From the NCBI GenBank assembly GCA_022711435.1, contig JAKLFB010000023.1, positions 1 to 64,000 on the forward strand: a stretch of 64,000 bases of DNA, read 5' to 3'. Shown here one piece after another: positions 45,068 to 53,462 of the stretch. How positions within the stretch are numbered: position 1 is the stretch's first letter; the number at the start of each line of letters is the position of its first letter. The DNA comes from Verrucomicrobiota bacterium. GTDB lineage: Bacteria > Verrucomicrobiota > Verrucomicrobiia > Limisphaerales > UBA1319. The notes under the pieces were generated by a model. It was given only the letters and a program-made list of their open reading frames with translations. It was not told the DNA's origin and searched no databases. The translations under genes and the position numbers were made by a program.

Positions 45068-46168
45068 CTAATTGGCTGAGCGGCCGGCGACGCCCCGGGT
45101 GGACTTGGCGATGGGACGGGCGGATTCCTTGGGCCGGAGGGCGCGGACGGCGCGGCCGGCTCGCCACATTTCGGATTCGCCCATGGCGCGGAGCTCGGCG
45201 GTGAGCAGTTCCTGGTAATTGGGCCGGCCGCAGGCGGAGAGGACGCGGGCGGATTCCTTGCCGGTTTGGACGCGGCGATAGAGCTCTTTGAAGACGGGGA
45301 GCACGGCCTGTTTGAACTTGGGTTTCCAGTCGAGGGCGCCGCGCTGGGCGGTGGCGGAGCAGTTGGCGTACATCCAGTCCATGCCGTTCTCGTCGACGAG
45401 GCGGATGAGGCTTTGGGTGAGCTCCTCGACAGTTTCGTTGAAGGCTTCGCTGGGGCTATGGCCCTGCTGGCGGAGGACGTCGTATTGGGCCTCCATGATC
45501 CCGGCCAGGGCGCCCATGAGGACGCCGCGCTCGCCGGTGAGATCGCTGAAGACCTCCTTCTCGAAAGTGGTGGGGAAGAGGTAGCCGGAGCCGATGCCGA
45601 TGCCGACGGCGAGGCAGCGCTCCTGGGCGCGGCCGGTGCAGTCCTGGGCGACGGCGAAGCTGGAGTTGATGCCGGCGCCGGAGAGGAAGTTGCGGCGCAC
45701 GGAGGTGCCGGAGCCCTTGGGGGCCACCATGATCACATCGACGTCATCGGGCGGGATGACCTTGGTCTGATGGCGATAGACGATCGAGAAGCCGTGGGAG
45801 AAGTAGAGCGCGTCGCCGGGGTTGAGGTTCCTGCGGATGGCGGGCCAGATGGCGCGCTGGGCGGCATCGGAAACGAGCATCTGGATGATGGTGCCCTTCT
45901 GGGCAGCCTCCTCGATGTCGAAGAGGGTTTTGCCGGGGATCCAGCCATCCTTGCGGGCGCGGTCCCAGTCGCGTTTGAACTGCGGGGCTTGGCCGATGAT
46001 GACACGGAAGCCGTTGTCGCGAAGGTTGAGGGACTGGGCGGGGCCTTGGACGCCGTAGCCGATGACCGCGATGACCTCGTTCTTGAGGACCTTGCGGGCG
46101 CGGGCCATGGAGAACTCACGCCGTGTGATGACTTGTTCCTTCGTTCCGCCGAAATCGATGGTAGCCAT
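45068..46168 (-). CDS. ilvC: Ketol-acid reductoisomerase
   Basis: A 366-residue enzyme of branched-chain amino acid synthesis that converts acetolactate or acetohydroxybutyrate to the dihydroxy acids using NAD(P)H and Mg2+. The nucleotide-binding motif VIGYGVQGPAQSLNLRDNG is near residue 35. The C-terminal knotted domain contains the metal-binding acidic residues (SDLTGERGVLMGALAGIMEAQYDVL, SPSEAFNETVEELTQSLIRLV). The chain is close to class I length with a short basic tail. Other ilv genes are not in the window. Confidence 0.94.
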   Translation of the reverse strand: MATIDFGGTKEQVITRREFSMARARKVLKNEVIAVIGYGVQGPAQSLNLRDNGFRVIIGQAPQFKRDWDRARKDGWIPGKTLFDIEEAAQKGTIIQMLVSDAAQRAIWPAIRRNLNPGDALYFSHGFSIVYRHQTKVIPPDDVDVIMVAPKGSGTSVRRNFLSGAGINSSFAVAQDCTGRAQERCLAVGIGIGSGYLFPTTFEKEVFSDLTGERGVLMGALAGIMEAQYDVLRQQGHSPSEAFNETVEELTQSLIRLVDENGMDWMYANCSATAQRGALDWKPKFKQAVLPVFKELYRRVQTGKESARVLSACGRPNYQELLTAELRAMGESEMWRAGRAVRALRPKESARPIAKSTRGVAGRSAN

Positions 46169-46292
46169 GATCTGTTTTTTTGTTTGTGCGCAGGGGCCCG
46201 CTGGCCGCCTGCAGTGTTCATTCCATGCCGCACCGAAGCGCGGCCCCTAGAGATTCAGTCCTCGACGCGACGGGGTCAATGAGAAAAGGGGC

Positions 46293-47306
46293 TCAGCCGA
46301 CGAGCGGGGCCAGCTGGGGGATGGAGGCGGCGCCGGTGGTGCCGAGCTGGTGGATGACGATCGAGGCGGCGGCATTGGCGAGGGCGACGGCCTCGCGGAG
46401 CGTGGCGCCGGCGGCCAGAGCGGCGGCGAGGTTGGCGGTCACGGCATCGCCGGCTCCGACGATATCGATGGGCCCGCGCTGGGGGAGGGCAGGATCGTGG
46501 ACGATCTCGCCGGCGGGAGAGGCGCCGAGCAAGCCGAGCTCGGCCAGGGTGACGAAGACGGGGTGGCCGAGCTGGCGGGCGAGGTGGAGGGCTTGCATCT
46601 GGATTTCGGGGAGGGTGGGTGGAGAGCCGGATCCCATCCAGCGGGCCAGCTCGAACGCATTCATCTTGGCGGTCATGGGCGGGAAATGGCGGAGGCCGCG
46701 CCGGCTGTCGCCAATCATGAGGCGCGCGGGGCGGGCGGCGGCGCGGCCCAGGGCTTCGAGGATGCGATCGGTGAACAGGCCGGTGCCGGGGCGATCGACC
46801 TGTTCGAGGAGGATCCAAGCATCGACGTGGCGATCGAGCTGGGAGATTGCATCGATGAACCGGGATTCGAGGGGCTGGGGCATGGGGGACCAGTTCTTGA
46901 AATCGAGGCGGCTGATCTCCTCGGGGGGGCGGCCGGGATGCATCAGCAAGGGTTTGGTGTAGGTGAAAGTGCGGCGGTCAGGCGTCTGCAGGAAATGGTC
47001 GAGGCGAACGCGCGGCAGGCCGGCCAGGGCGCGGCACAGCTCCCAGCCTTCGCCGTCCTCGCCTGCGAAGCCCACGGCGTCGATCCGCCCGATGCCGAGC
47101 GCATCGAGGTTGTTGAGGATGGTGCCGGCGCCGCCGGGCTGGGCGCGGACGCGCATGACGTTATGGACGGCGAGGCCGGTCTCGATCGAGGTCTCGGCGC
47201 GCGCGGGATCGATTTCAAGGTACCGATCGAGGCAGTAATCGCCGATGAGCGCGATCCGCAGCTGGGCGTAGCGCGCGGTGATGGCCTGAAATCGCTCGGG
47301 TTTCAT
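46293..47306 (-). CDS. PfkB-family sugar kinase (HldE N-domain-like)
   Basis: A 337-residue ribokinase-fold protein. The start at 47306 gives MKPERFQAITARYAQLRIALIGDYCLDRYLE, close to the opening of heptose-phosphate kinases (RfaE/HldE domain I). An ARAETSIETG substrate region and a QPGGAGTILNNL block follow. The catalytic anion-hole motif is IDIVGAGDAVTANLAAAL, with Asp as base. It phosphorylates an unknown sugar or sugar phosphate with ATP. Its ATG overlaps the stop of the unrecognised upstream protein (ATGA), so it is part of a tight three-gene set with that protein and a HAD phosphatase. Confidence 0.88.
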   Translation of the reverse strand: MKPERFQAITARYAQLRIALIGDYCLDRYLEIDPARAETSIETGLAVHNVMRVRAQPGGAGTILNNLDALGIGRIDAVGFAGEDGEGWELCRALAGLPRVRLDHFLQTPDRRTFTYTKPLLMHPGRPPEEISRLDFKNWSPMPQPLESRFIDAISQLDRHVDAWILLEQVDRPGTGLFTDRILEALGRAAARPARLMIGDSRRGLRHFPPMTAKMNAFELARWMGSGSPPTLPEIQMQALHLARQLGHPVFVTLAELGLLGASPAGEIVHDPALPQRGPIDIVGAGDAVTANLAAALAAGATLREAVALANAAASIVIHQLGTTGAASIPQLAPLVG

Positions 47307-48409
47307 GGGGGGATGCTCAACGCGCTGCACACGAGCTGGAGGAAAGAGACGTGATCGAAGCAGACATAATGCATTCGGCCGCCCATCCGGGCGAAGCTTT
47401 TGCAGAAGCGGAGGTAGTAGGCGGGGTGGGACTTGGGGGGCTCGCCGCGGGACCAGTCCCACTGGCCGCCGGGCTGAAGGTCGACGACGAAGATGGAGTG
47501 GTCGCAGACGGGAGGGCGGCGGTCCTGGGAGCGGAGGTTGTTGACGCAGCTGAGGCTTTTCTCGAAGACCTGGGGCGCCATGACGGCCGATCCGAGCGCG
47601 AGCACGACGCCGCCGTCGAGCTGCTCGACTGCGGCGGCGAACCGTCGGAAATCGACGGTTGCGGAGCGGCCGATGACGGCGCCATGGAACATGGGATGGG
47701 TGGCGATGATATCGTAGCCGATGCCGGGATGGACGGTGAGGGGGACCTGGTGGCGGAAGGCCTGGGCGAGGATGGACGCATGCTTCCATGGATGCGGCAC
47801 GGCGAGGGGGCCGGGCTGCAGGCCATGCTGGAGCATGGCATGGAGGAGGTCGGCGCGGGCGGCTGCGAGCGGATCGCGGGGGCGGGCGCGGATGGATTCT
47901 TCGAGCTCAGCCGGCGATGGGAGCGCGGCACCGTCCTCGAGGATGAACCGTCCGAGGCTGGCGCCATAGCCATCGCCGCGGAGGCTCCCGATCCAGAGGG
48001 CCAAGTGCAGGAAGCGGCCGGTTTCGTCCCAGGTCCCAAACTGGCCGCGGGCGACGTGATCGCGGACGCTTTCGGTGGAGCGGCCCAGGAAGGCGAACTC
48101 CCAGTCGTGGATTGTGGCGGCGCCGTTGGTGGCCAGCAGGGTGAGCCAGCGGTCGCGCAGGAGCCGCTCGATGATGAGGGCGGCGCCGTTGCGGAGCAGG
48201 TGGGCGCCGTACATGAGGATGACAGCCCGCTGGCGGCTGCGTGCGGCGCGGATGGCCTCGGCGCACTGGGCGGCCAAGGCGGCGATGCCGGGCGGGGCGG
48301 GCGGGGGAGGGGAATCGGGATCGACCAGGATCTCCTCGACTCGGCTGAGGCTGCGCCGTTCCGCCAGGGGATAGACGCGGACGCGGGAGAGGTCGAGTTC
48401 GTCCATCAT
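47303..48409 (-). CDS. Unrecognised Rossmann-like protein in sugar-phosphate cassette
   Basis: A 368-residue soluble protein without signal or membrane segments; two ATGs in tandem start it (48409, 48406). I do not recognise the family with confidence. Conserved-looking blocks include LMYGAHLLRNG, LLATNGAATIHDWEFAFLGR, TVHPGIGYDIIATHPMFHG, GGVVLALGSAVMAPQVFEKSL, CDHSIFVVDLQPGG and MHYVCFDHVSFLQL. The NGAATIHD and GIGYDI segments give a faint deoxyhypusine-synthase-like (NAD-binding) impression, but no catalytic Lys can be placed. It lies 16 bases after the HAD gene and overlaps the PfkB gene by 4 bases, implying a shared pathway, perhaps in making or recycling a modified sugar. Confidence 0.75.
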   Translation of the reverse strand: MMDELDLSRVRVYPLAERRSLSRVEEILVDPDSPPPPAPPGIAALAAQCAEAIRAARSRQRAVILMYGAHLLRNGAALIIERLLRDRWLTLLATNGAATIHDWEFAFLGRSTESVRDHVARGQFGTWDETGRFLHLALWIGSLRGDGYGASLGRFILEDGAALPSPAELEESIRARPRDPLAAARADLLHAMLQHGLQPGPLAVPHPWKHASILAQAFRHQVPLTVHPGIGYDIIATHPMFHGAVIGRSATVDFRRFAAAVEQLDGGVVLALGSAVMAPQVFEKSLSCVNNLRSQDRRPPVCDHSIFVVDLQPGGQWDWSRGEPPKSHPAYYLRFCKSFARMGGRMHYVCFDHVSFLQLVCSALSIPP

Positions 48410-48425
48410 GGCAAGGGGTGGGGAT

Positions 48426-49289
48426 TCATGAGGCGGGGATCAGCAGATCCAGGAGCGGGCCGGCGTCGCGGAAATCGGGGATGACGAGATCGGCGCCGAC
48501 GCCCAGGAGCCGCTGTCGTTTCCATTCATCCATGCGGCCGGAGCCATTGCGGGCTTCGTCGCTGGCGACAGCGACGGCCAGGCCCCCGACCTCCTTGGTG
48601 TTCTGGATCTCGACGTAGCCGTCGCCGAACGACAGCAGGCGCTGGCCGGGGATCCGGTGGTCGCGCAGGATGCGGTCGATGACCATTTTCTTCGAGAAAT
48701 TGCGGAAATCGTCGAGGGCGCCGTAGATATGGGGGCCGAAGAAGGCATCGATCTGGAGCAGCGCGGCTTCGCGCCGGACATAGGATTCGTCGGTGCCGCT
48801 GGCGAGGTAGAGGGGCAGGCTGCGGCGGCGGAGGATTTCGAGGAGGGTCCGGGCGCCGTGGACCAGGAGGTCATCGGGCTGGATGGCGCCGGACTGGAGG
48901 CCTTGGATGCGGTGGCGGATGCGCTGGTCGAGGCGCCGGAGGTATTCGTGTTTGTACCAGAGCGGCTCGCGGGGGCTGCCGCCGCGTTCCCGGACGCGAT
49001 CGGCGAACTGGATCATCTGGTAGATGGTCTGCTTGCCGTTGAGGCGCATGATATCCTCGAAGAGCAGCTGCCGGATGCCGGCCTCGGATTCGTCGGATCG
49101 AGGGGGGAGCATCTCGACGAACATGGGCAGCATGACTTCGGGCCAGCCCTGGCGGATGAGGGAGAGCGTTCCGTCGAAATCGAAGAGGACGTGGCTGATT
49201 TGAGGGCGGGGCTGGAAATGGGGGGCCCGTTCGATCCGGCCGCGGAAGGCGGCCAGCGGTTCGGGCTGAGGGCCAGTGGCATCGTGCAT
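48426..49289 (-). CDS. HAD-superfamily phosphatase
   Basis: A 287-residue haloacid dehalogenase-type hydrolase. Motif I is VLFDFDGTLSL (nucleophile and acid Asp near residues 37 and 39). A helical cap follows (LLFEDIMRLNGKQTIYQMIQFADRV), motif II is near YLASGTDESY, and motifs III/IV occur in KKMVIDRILRD and LLSFGDGYVEIQNTKEVGG. It probably removes phosphate from a sugar or nucleotide. As first gene of the leftward HAD/unknown/PfkB set, it suggests a phosphatase-kinase pair acting around an unidentified sugar phosphate. Confidence 0.85.
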   Translation of the reverse strand: MHDATGPQPEPLAAFRGRIERAPHFQPRPQISHVLFDFDGTLSLIRQGWPEVMLPMFVEMLPPRSDESEAGIRQLLFEDIMRLNGKQTIYQMIQFADRVRERGGSPREPLWYKHEYLRRLDQRIRHRIQGLQSGAIQPDDLLVHGARTLLEILRRRSLPLYLASGTDESYVRREAALLQIDAFFGPHIYGALDDFRNFSKKMVIDRILRDHRIPGQRLLSFGDGYVEIQNTKEVGGLAVAVASDEARNGSGRMDEWKRQRLLGVGADLVIPDFRDAGPLLDLLIPAS

Positions 49290-49473
49290 GGACAGATGGG
49301 CCGCCGTCCGGAGAGGCGACAGCCTGGATTGTGGCTTTACGGTGAATCGGCCGGAAAGTCAACGGCGAGCGTTCGGAGTGGGCGATTCAAGGCCTCTGTG
49401 AATCCCATGGATCGAATCGACAATGTTGATTTGGTTGACGTCTCCAGGAGGCAACAGGTAACTCATAGCGCGC

Positions 49474-52140
49474 ATGAGCAGAATTGCCATATACGGATTG
49501 CTGTGCGTTTCGATCGGGGTGGTGGCCGCGATCGGGGTGGGCTGTGTGGCGGACCGGACGATGTCGGCGGTGGGGCTGGCCGCGCCGAACGCGGTCGGGC
49601 GCGTGGGGGCCAACCGTTATGAGACGCCGACGGGGCAGGTGCTGACGCCGGCCGGGCGCCAGGTCGAGCTGCCCGGGATGCGTCCGCAAGCGCTTGCGCT
49701 GAGCCCGGACGGCCGGCTGCTGGCTGCGGCGGGCAAGACCAACGCGCTGGTCCTGATCGATCCGGGCAGCGGCCGGATTTTGCAGACCGTGCGGCTGGTG
49801 GCTGGGGTTTCGAATTCGATTACGGCGGAGATGAGCCTGGCGGGGCTTTTATTCTCGCCGGACGGGCGGCGGATCTATCTTTCAAACGCGGGTGGAAGCG
49901 TCTGGGTGTTTCCGGTGGACGGGCAGGGCCGGGGGGGGCGGCCCGAGGTGATGCCGATACCCGACGCGAAGGCGCCGCGGCGGAGGCAGGAGATTCCGAT
50001 GGGGCTCGCGTTATCCGGGGACGGAGGGCGGCTGTATGTGGCGGGCAACCTGGGCAATCGGCTGCATGAGCTGGACACGCGGACCGGGCAGGTCCTTCGG
50101 TCCTGGGACACGGGTGTGGCGCCGTACGATGTGGGGCTGGCAGGGGGGAAGGCCTACGTGAGCAACAGCGGCGGGCGGCGTCCGTCGCCGGGGGCGGAGA
50201 CTGTCGCTCCGGCCGGGAAAGGCACCACCGTGAGGGTGGATGAGGTCAGGCACATCCCCAATGAAGGCTCGGTGACAGTGATCGACCTGAGGAGCGGCGA
50301 GGTGCGGGGCGAGATCATGGTGGAGCTGAACCCCTCGGCGCTGGCGGTATCGCCCGATGGGAGGCACGTCGTCGTTGCGAACACGGGCAGCGACACGCTG
50401 AGCGTCATCGATGTCCGGACGGATCGTGTGGTGGAGAAAATCTGGGCGCGCCAGACCCCGGCCGATCTGTTCGGGGCCCAGCCGAACGCGCTGGCCTTCG
50501 ATCCCTCCGGCCGGCGGCTCTATGTGTGCAATGGGACCCAGAACGCCGTGGCTGTGATCCGGTTCGATCCGGCCAGGAACGCCTCGGGGGTAGCTGGGCT
50601 GATTCCGGCCGGCTGGTTTCCGGGCGCGGTGCAGTACGATCCGGGGCGCCGGGCGCTGTGCGTGGCGAACATCAAGGGCATTGGGGCGGCGAAGGCCTTC
50701 GGGCCCAAGGATTCCGTGAAGCTCAACACCAAGGATTTCTTCGGCACCGTCTCGCTGATCCCGGCGCCGTCGCGGCTGCGGCTGGCGGCTCTGACGGCGG
50801 ATGCGCGGAGGAACATGCACTACCCGAGGATGCGAGAGGCGTTGCTTCCGCCGCGCGCGGGGCAGCGTGCGCGGCCGGTGCCGGAGCGGGCGGGCGAGCC
50901 CAGCGTGTTTCGGCATGTGATCTATGTCATCAAGGAGAATCGGAGCTATGACCAGGTGCTGGGAGACATGCCGGAGGGCAACGGCGACGCCGGGCTGTGC
51001 ATCTTTGGCGAGCGCTACACGCCCAACCAGCACAAGATCGCGCGCGAGTTTGTTTTGCTGGATAACACCTACTGCTCGGGGGTGCAGAGCGCCGATGGCC
51101 ACCAGTGGACGGACAGCGCGATCGCCAGCGCGTATGTCGAGCGCCAGCTCACCTCGGGGAGCCCGCGGAGCTACCCGGGGGCCAAGAGCGAGGACAACAT
51201 CGATGCGCTGGCATGGGCTTCGTCGGGCTTTTTGTGGGACAACGCGCTGGCGCACGGGAAGAGATTTCGGAACTACGGCGAATGGATGATGTCGGAGGCG
51301 GGCTGGGCGGATCGGGCGCGAAAGGGGCGTGTGGCCTGGAGCGATTTCTGGCGGGAGCATCAGACTGGCGGAGGACGGGTGCGCCTGCGGAGCCGTCCGG
51401 GGATCGAGTCGCTGCGGGCGCACAGCAACACCAACACCGTGGGGTGGGACCTGAAAGTGCCGGATGTGATGCGCGCGGCCGAGTTTATCCGCGAGCTGCG
51501 GCAGTTCGAGGCCGGCGGCGGTTTTCCGGAACTGACCATCCTGTTTCTGCCCAACGACCACACGGGGGGCACCCGCGGGGAGTATCCGACGCCGGGGGCG
51601 CAGATTGCGGACAACGATCTGGCGCTGGGGCAGGTGGTCGAAGCGGTGACGCGGAGCCGGTTCTGGCCGGAGACGTGCCTGTTCGCGATCGAGGACGATC
51701 CGCAGGCCGGCTGGGATCACGTGAGTGGATACCGCACGACCTGTTTTGTCGTAAGCCCCTACACGAAGCGCCGCCAGACGATCAGCACCCCCTACAACCA
51801 GACCAGCCTCGTGCGGACGATCGAGCTGATCCTGGGTCTGCCGCCGATGAACCAGCTCGATGCGTCGGCCACGCCCATGGCGGATTGTTTCACCGAGACG
51901 CCCGATTTCACGCCCTTCACCTGCGTACCGAACCGCGTGCCGCTGGATCAGCTGAATCCCGAGCCGAAGGCGGTCGCCGATTCAGTGCTGCGCCAGGATG
52001 CGCTGGTGTCGAGCCGCTTGCCGCTCGATGAAGTGGATCGCTGTCCGGAAGATGTCCTGAACCGGATCCTGTGGCGCGCCATGAAGGGGCCGGCGGCGCC
52101 CTATCCTGAATGGGCGGTGAAGGCGGTGGATGACGATTGA
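49474..52140 (+). CDS. Beta-propeller plus phosphoesterase lipoprotein
   Basis: An 888-residue protein with a lipobox near Cys24 (VVAAIGVGC). Residues about 60-440 are a YVTN/YncE-type seven-bladed propeller with repeats such as PQALALSPDGRLLAAAG, PSALAVSPDGRHVVVANTGSDTLSVIDVRTD and NALAFDPSGRRLYVCNG. From about 470 the chain is a phosphoesterase-family domain of the acid phosphatase/phospholipase C group (HVIYVIKENRSYDQVLGDM, ILFLPNDHTGGTRG, FAIEDDPQAGWDHVSGYRTTCFVVSPYTKR), with its metal-binding Asp/His/Glu residues. It probably hydrolyses phosphate mono- or diesters at the cell surface. This propeller-phosphatase fusion recurs in Verrucomicrobia. Confidence 0.88.
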   Translation: MSRIAIYGLLCVSIGVVAAIGVGCVADRTMSAVGLAAPNAVGRVGANRYETPTGQVLTPAGRQVELPGMRPQALALSPDGRLLAAAGKTNALVLIDPGSGRILQTVRLVAGVSNSITAEMSLAGLLFSPDGRRIYLSNAGGSVWVFPVDGQGRGGRPEVMPIPDAKAPRRRQEIPMGLALSGDGGRLYVAGNLGNRLHELDTRTGQVLRSWDTGVAPYDVGLAGGKAYVSNSGGRRPSPGAETVAPAGKGTTVRVDEVRHIPNEGSVTVIDLRSGEVRGEIMVELNPSALAVSPDGRHVVVANTGSDTLSVIDVRTDRVVEKIWARQTPADLFGAQPNALAFDPSGRRLYVCNGTQNAVAVIRFDPARNASGVAGLIPAGWFPGAVQYDPGRRALCVANIKGIGAAKAFGPKDSVKLNTKDFFGTVSLIPAPSRLRLAALTADARRNMHYPRMREALLPPRAGQRARPVPERAGEPSVFRHVIYVIKENRSYDQVLGDMPEGNGDAGLCIFGERYTPNQHKIAREFVLLDNTYCSGVQSADGHQWTDSAIASAYVERQLTSGSPRSYPGAKSEDNIDALAWASSGFLWDNALAHGKRFRNYGEWMMSEAGWADRARKGRVAWSDFWREHQTGGGRVRLRSRPGIESLRAHSNTNTVGWDLKVPDVMRAAEFIRELRQFEAGGGFPELTILFLPNDHTGGTRGEYPTPGAQIADNDLALGQVVEAVTRSRFWPETCLFAIEDDPQAGWDHVSGYRTTCFVVSPYTKRRQTISTPYNQTSLVRTIELILGLPPMNQLDASATPMADCFTETPDFTPFTCVPNRVPLDQLNPEPKAVADSVLRQDALVSSRLPLDEVDRCPEDVLNRILWRAMKGPAAPYPEWAVKAVDDD

Positions 52141-52196
52141 ACCGGGGCGGTCATTCGCCGCTTGCCTTGGGGCGAGGGGCGTGAGAAGGAAGGGGC

Positions 52197-53318
52197 ATGA
52201 CCATCGAGCGGTCCAGGAATGCACAGCGGGAGCCATGGGTGGGGGCAGCCATGGCCGGCGCCGGATGGGCGATGGCCGGTCGCGCGAGGGCACAGGAAGG
52301 CGAGGGGGAGGATCGGTCCAGCCGGATCAAGCTCGGCTTCGACATTCTCTGCGTGCGATCCTGGAGATGGAAAGCGCCGGCGCTGCTGGCCTACGCGGCA
52401 GCCCAGCAGGTCGACATGCTGATGTTTTCCGGGCTGGGCGCGATGGAGCGGCTGGAGGCGAGCTATCTTCAGGCATTGCGAGCGCAGGCCGAGGCGGCGG
52501 GGATCGAGCTCCAGATCGGCACGGGGAGCATCTGCCCGGGCTCGCGGCTGTTCAACCCGCAAGCCGGCACGGCGGAGGACCAGCTCAGCCAGGCGATCCA
52601 GGTTGCCGGGTGGCTGGGGGCGCGGGTGATCCGCTGCGTGCTGGGATCCTACGAGGACCGTTTGAGCCCGGAGGGGATCTCGTCCCGGGTGCTGGAGGTG
52701 GTCGAGGCGCTGAAGAACTGCCGCAGCCGCGCGCTTGATGCGGGCGTGAAGATCGCGGTGGAGAATCACGCAGGCGATCTGCGGGCGTCCGAGCTGGCGG
52801 GGCTGATCGAGGAGGCGGGGCGGGATTTTGTCGGGGCGAGCGTGGATGCCGGGAACGCGGTCCTGAGCCTGGAGGATCCGCTGGACCACCTGGAGGTGTT
52901 GGGACCGTATGCGATCACGACAGGGATTCGGGATTCGGCGATCTGGGAGGTGCGGGAAGGGGCGGCGGTGCAATGGACGGCGCTGGGTCAGGGCCAGGTG
53001 AACTTCCGGGCGTATGTCCGGCGGTTCGCGCAGCTCTGTCCGGAGGCGGTGTTTTGCGTGCGAACGGTCTCGGGGGTCAACCTCAACCTGCCGTATCTGG
53101 TGCCCAGCTACTGGAAGGCCTATCCCGCGGTGCCGGCCCGGGATCTGATGCGGTTCATCCGGCTGGCTCGGCAGGGGCAGCCGCGCGAGCCGTGGGCGCC
53201 GCCGGCGATGTTCGATGCGGAGCTGGCGGAGAAGGAGTACCAGAAGCTGGAGCTTGAACGCAGCCTGGCCTATGGGCGCGAGGTTCTGGGGCTGGGGCGG
53301 AAGGCCGTCGCCCGGTAA
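52197..53318 (+). CDS. Sugar isomerase/epimerase-like TIM-barrel protein
   Basis: A 373-residue protein with a short N-terminal Ala-rich hydrophobic segment (VGAAMAGAGWAMAGRARA) lacking a twin-arginine motif. A xylose-isomerase-like TIM barrel follows: LLAYAAAQQVDMLMFSGLGAM, VIRCVLGSYEDRLS, KIAVENHAGDL and GASVDAGNAVLSLEDP. The ENHAG and DAGN blocks hold the metal and substrate residues of the family. AAGGAAGGGG ahead of the ATG supports the start. The phosphoesterase gene ends 56 bases upstream, so dephosphorylation followed by isomerisation of a sugar is a possible link (inference). Confidence 0.82.
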   Translation: MTIERSRNAQREPWVGAAMAGAGWAMAGRARAQEGEGEDRSSRIKLGFDILCVRSWRWKAPALLAYAAAQQVDMLMFSGLGAMERLEASYLQALRAQAEAAGIELQIGTGSICPGSRLFNPQAGTAEDQLSQAIQVAGWLGARVIRCVLGSYEDRLSPEGISSRVLEVVEALKNCRSRALDAGVKIAVENHAGDLRASELAGLIEEAGRDFVGASVDAGNAVLSLEDPLDHLEVLGPYAITTGIRDSAIWEVREGAAVQWTALGQGQVNFRAYVRRFAQLCPEAVFCVRTVSGVNLNLPYLVPSYWKAYPAVPARDLMRFIRLARQGQPREPWAPPAMFDAELAEKEYQKLELERSLAYGREVLGLGRKAVAR

Positions 53319-53360
53319 GGACTGCGCGATCCGGCGGCGGCAGCGCTGAAAAGGAAGGCG

Positions 53361-53387
53361 GATGTCTGGACAGTCTGTCCAGACATC
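53361..53387. promoter_or_regulatory. Perfect 12-bp inverted repeat with 3-base centre
   Basis: GATGTCTGGACA (53361-53372) and TGTCCAGACATC (53376-53387) are exact reverse complements around GTC. It lies between the TIM-barrel stop (53318) and the next start (53463). No T-run follows on the plus strand, so an operator or palindromic element is more likely than a terminator. Confidence 0.6.
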
Positions 53388-53462
53388 TAATCCGCGGCTT
53401 GATTCCGCCACCGCCCGGCTGGACAATACGATCCATTGAAAACGATCCTGCGTGCCAGTGAG

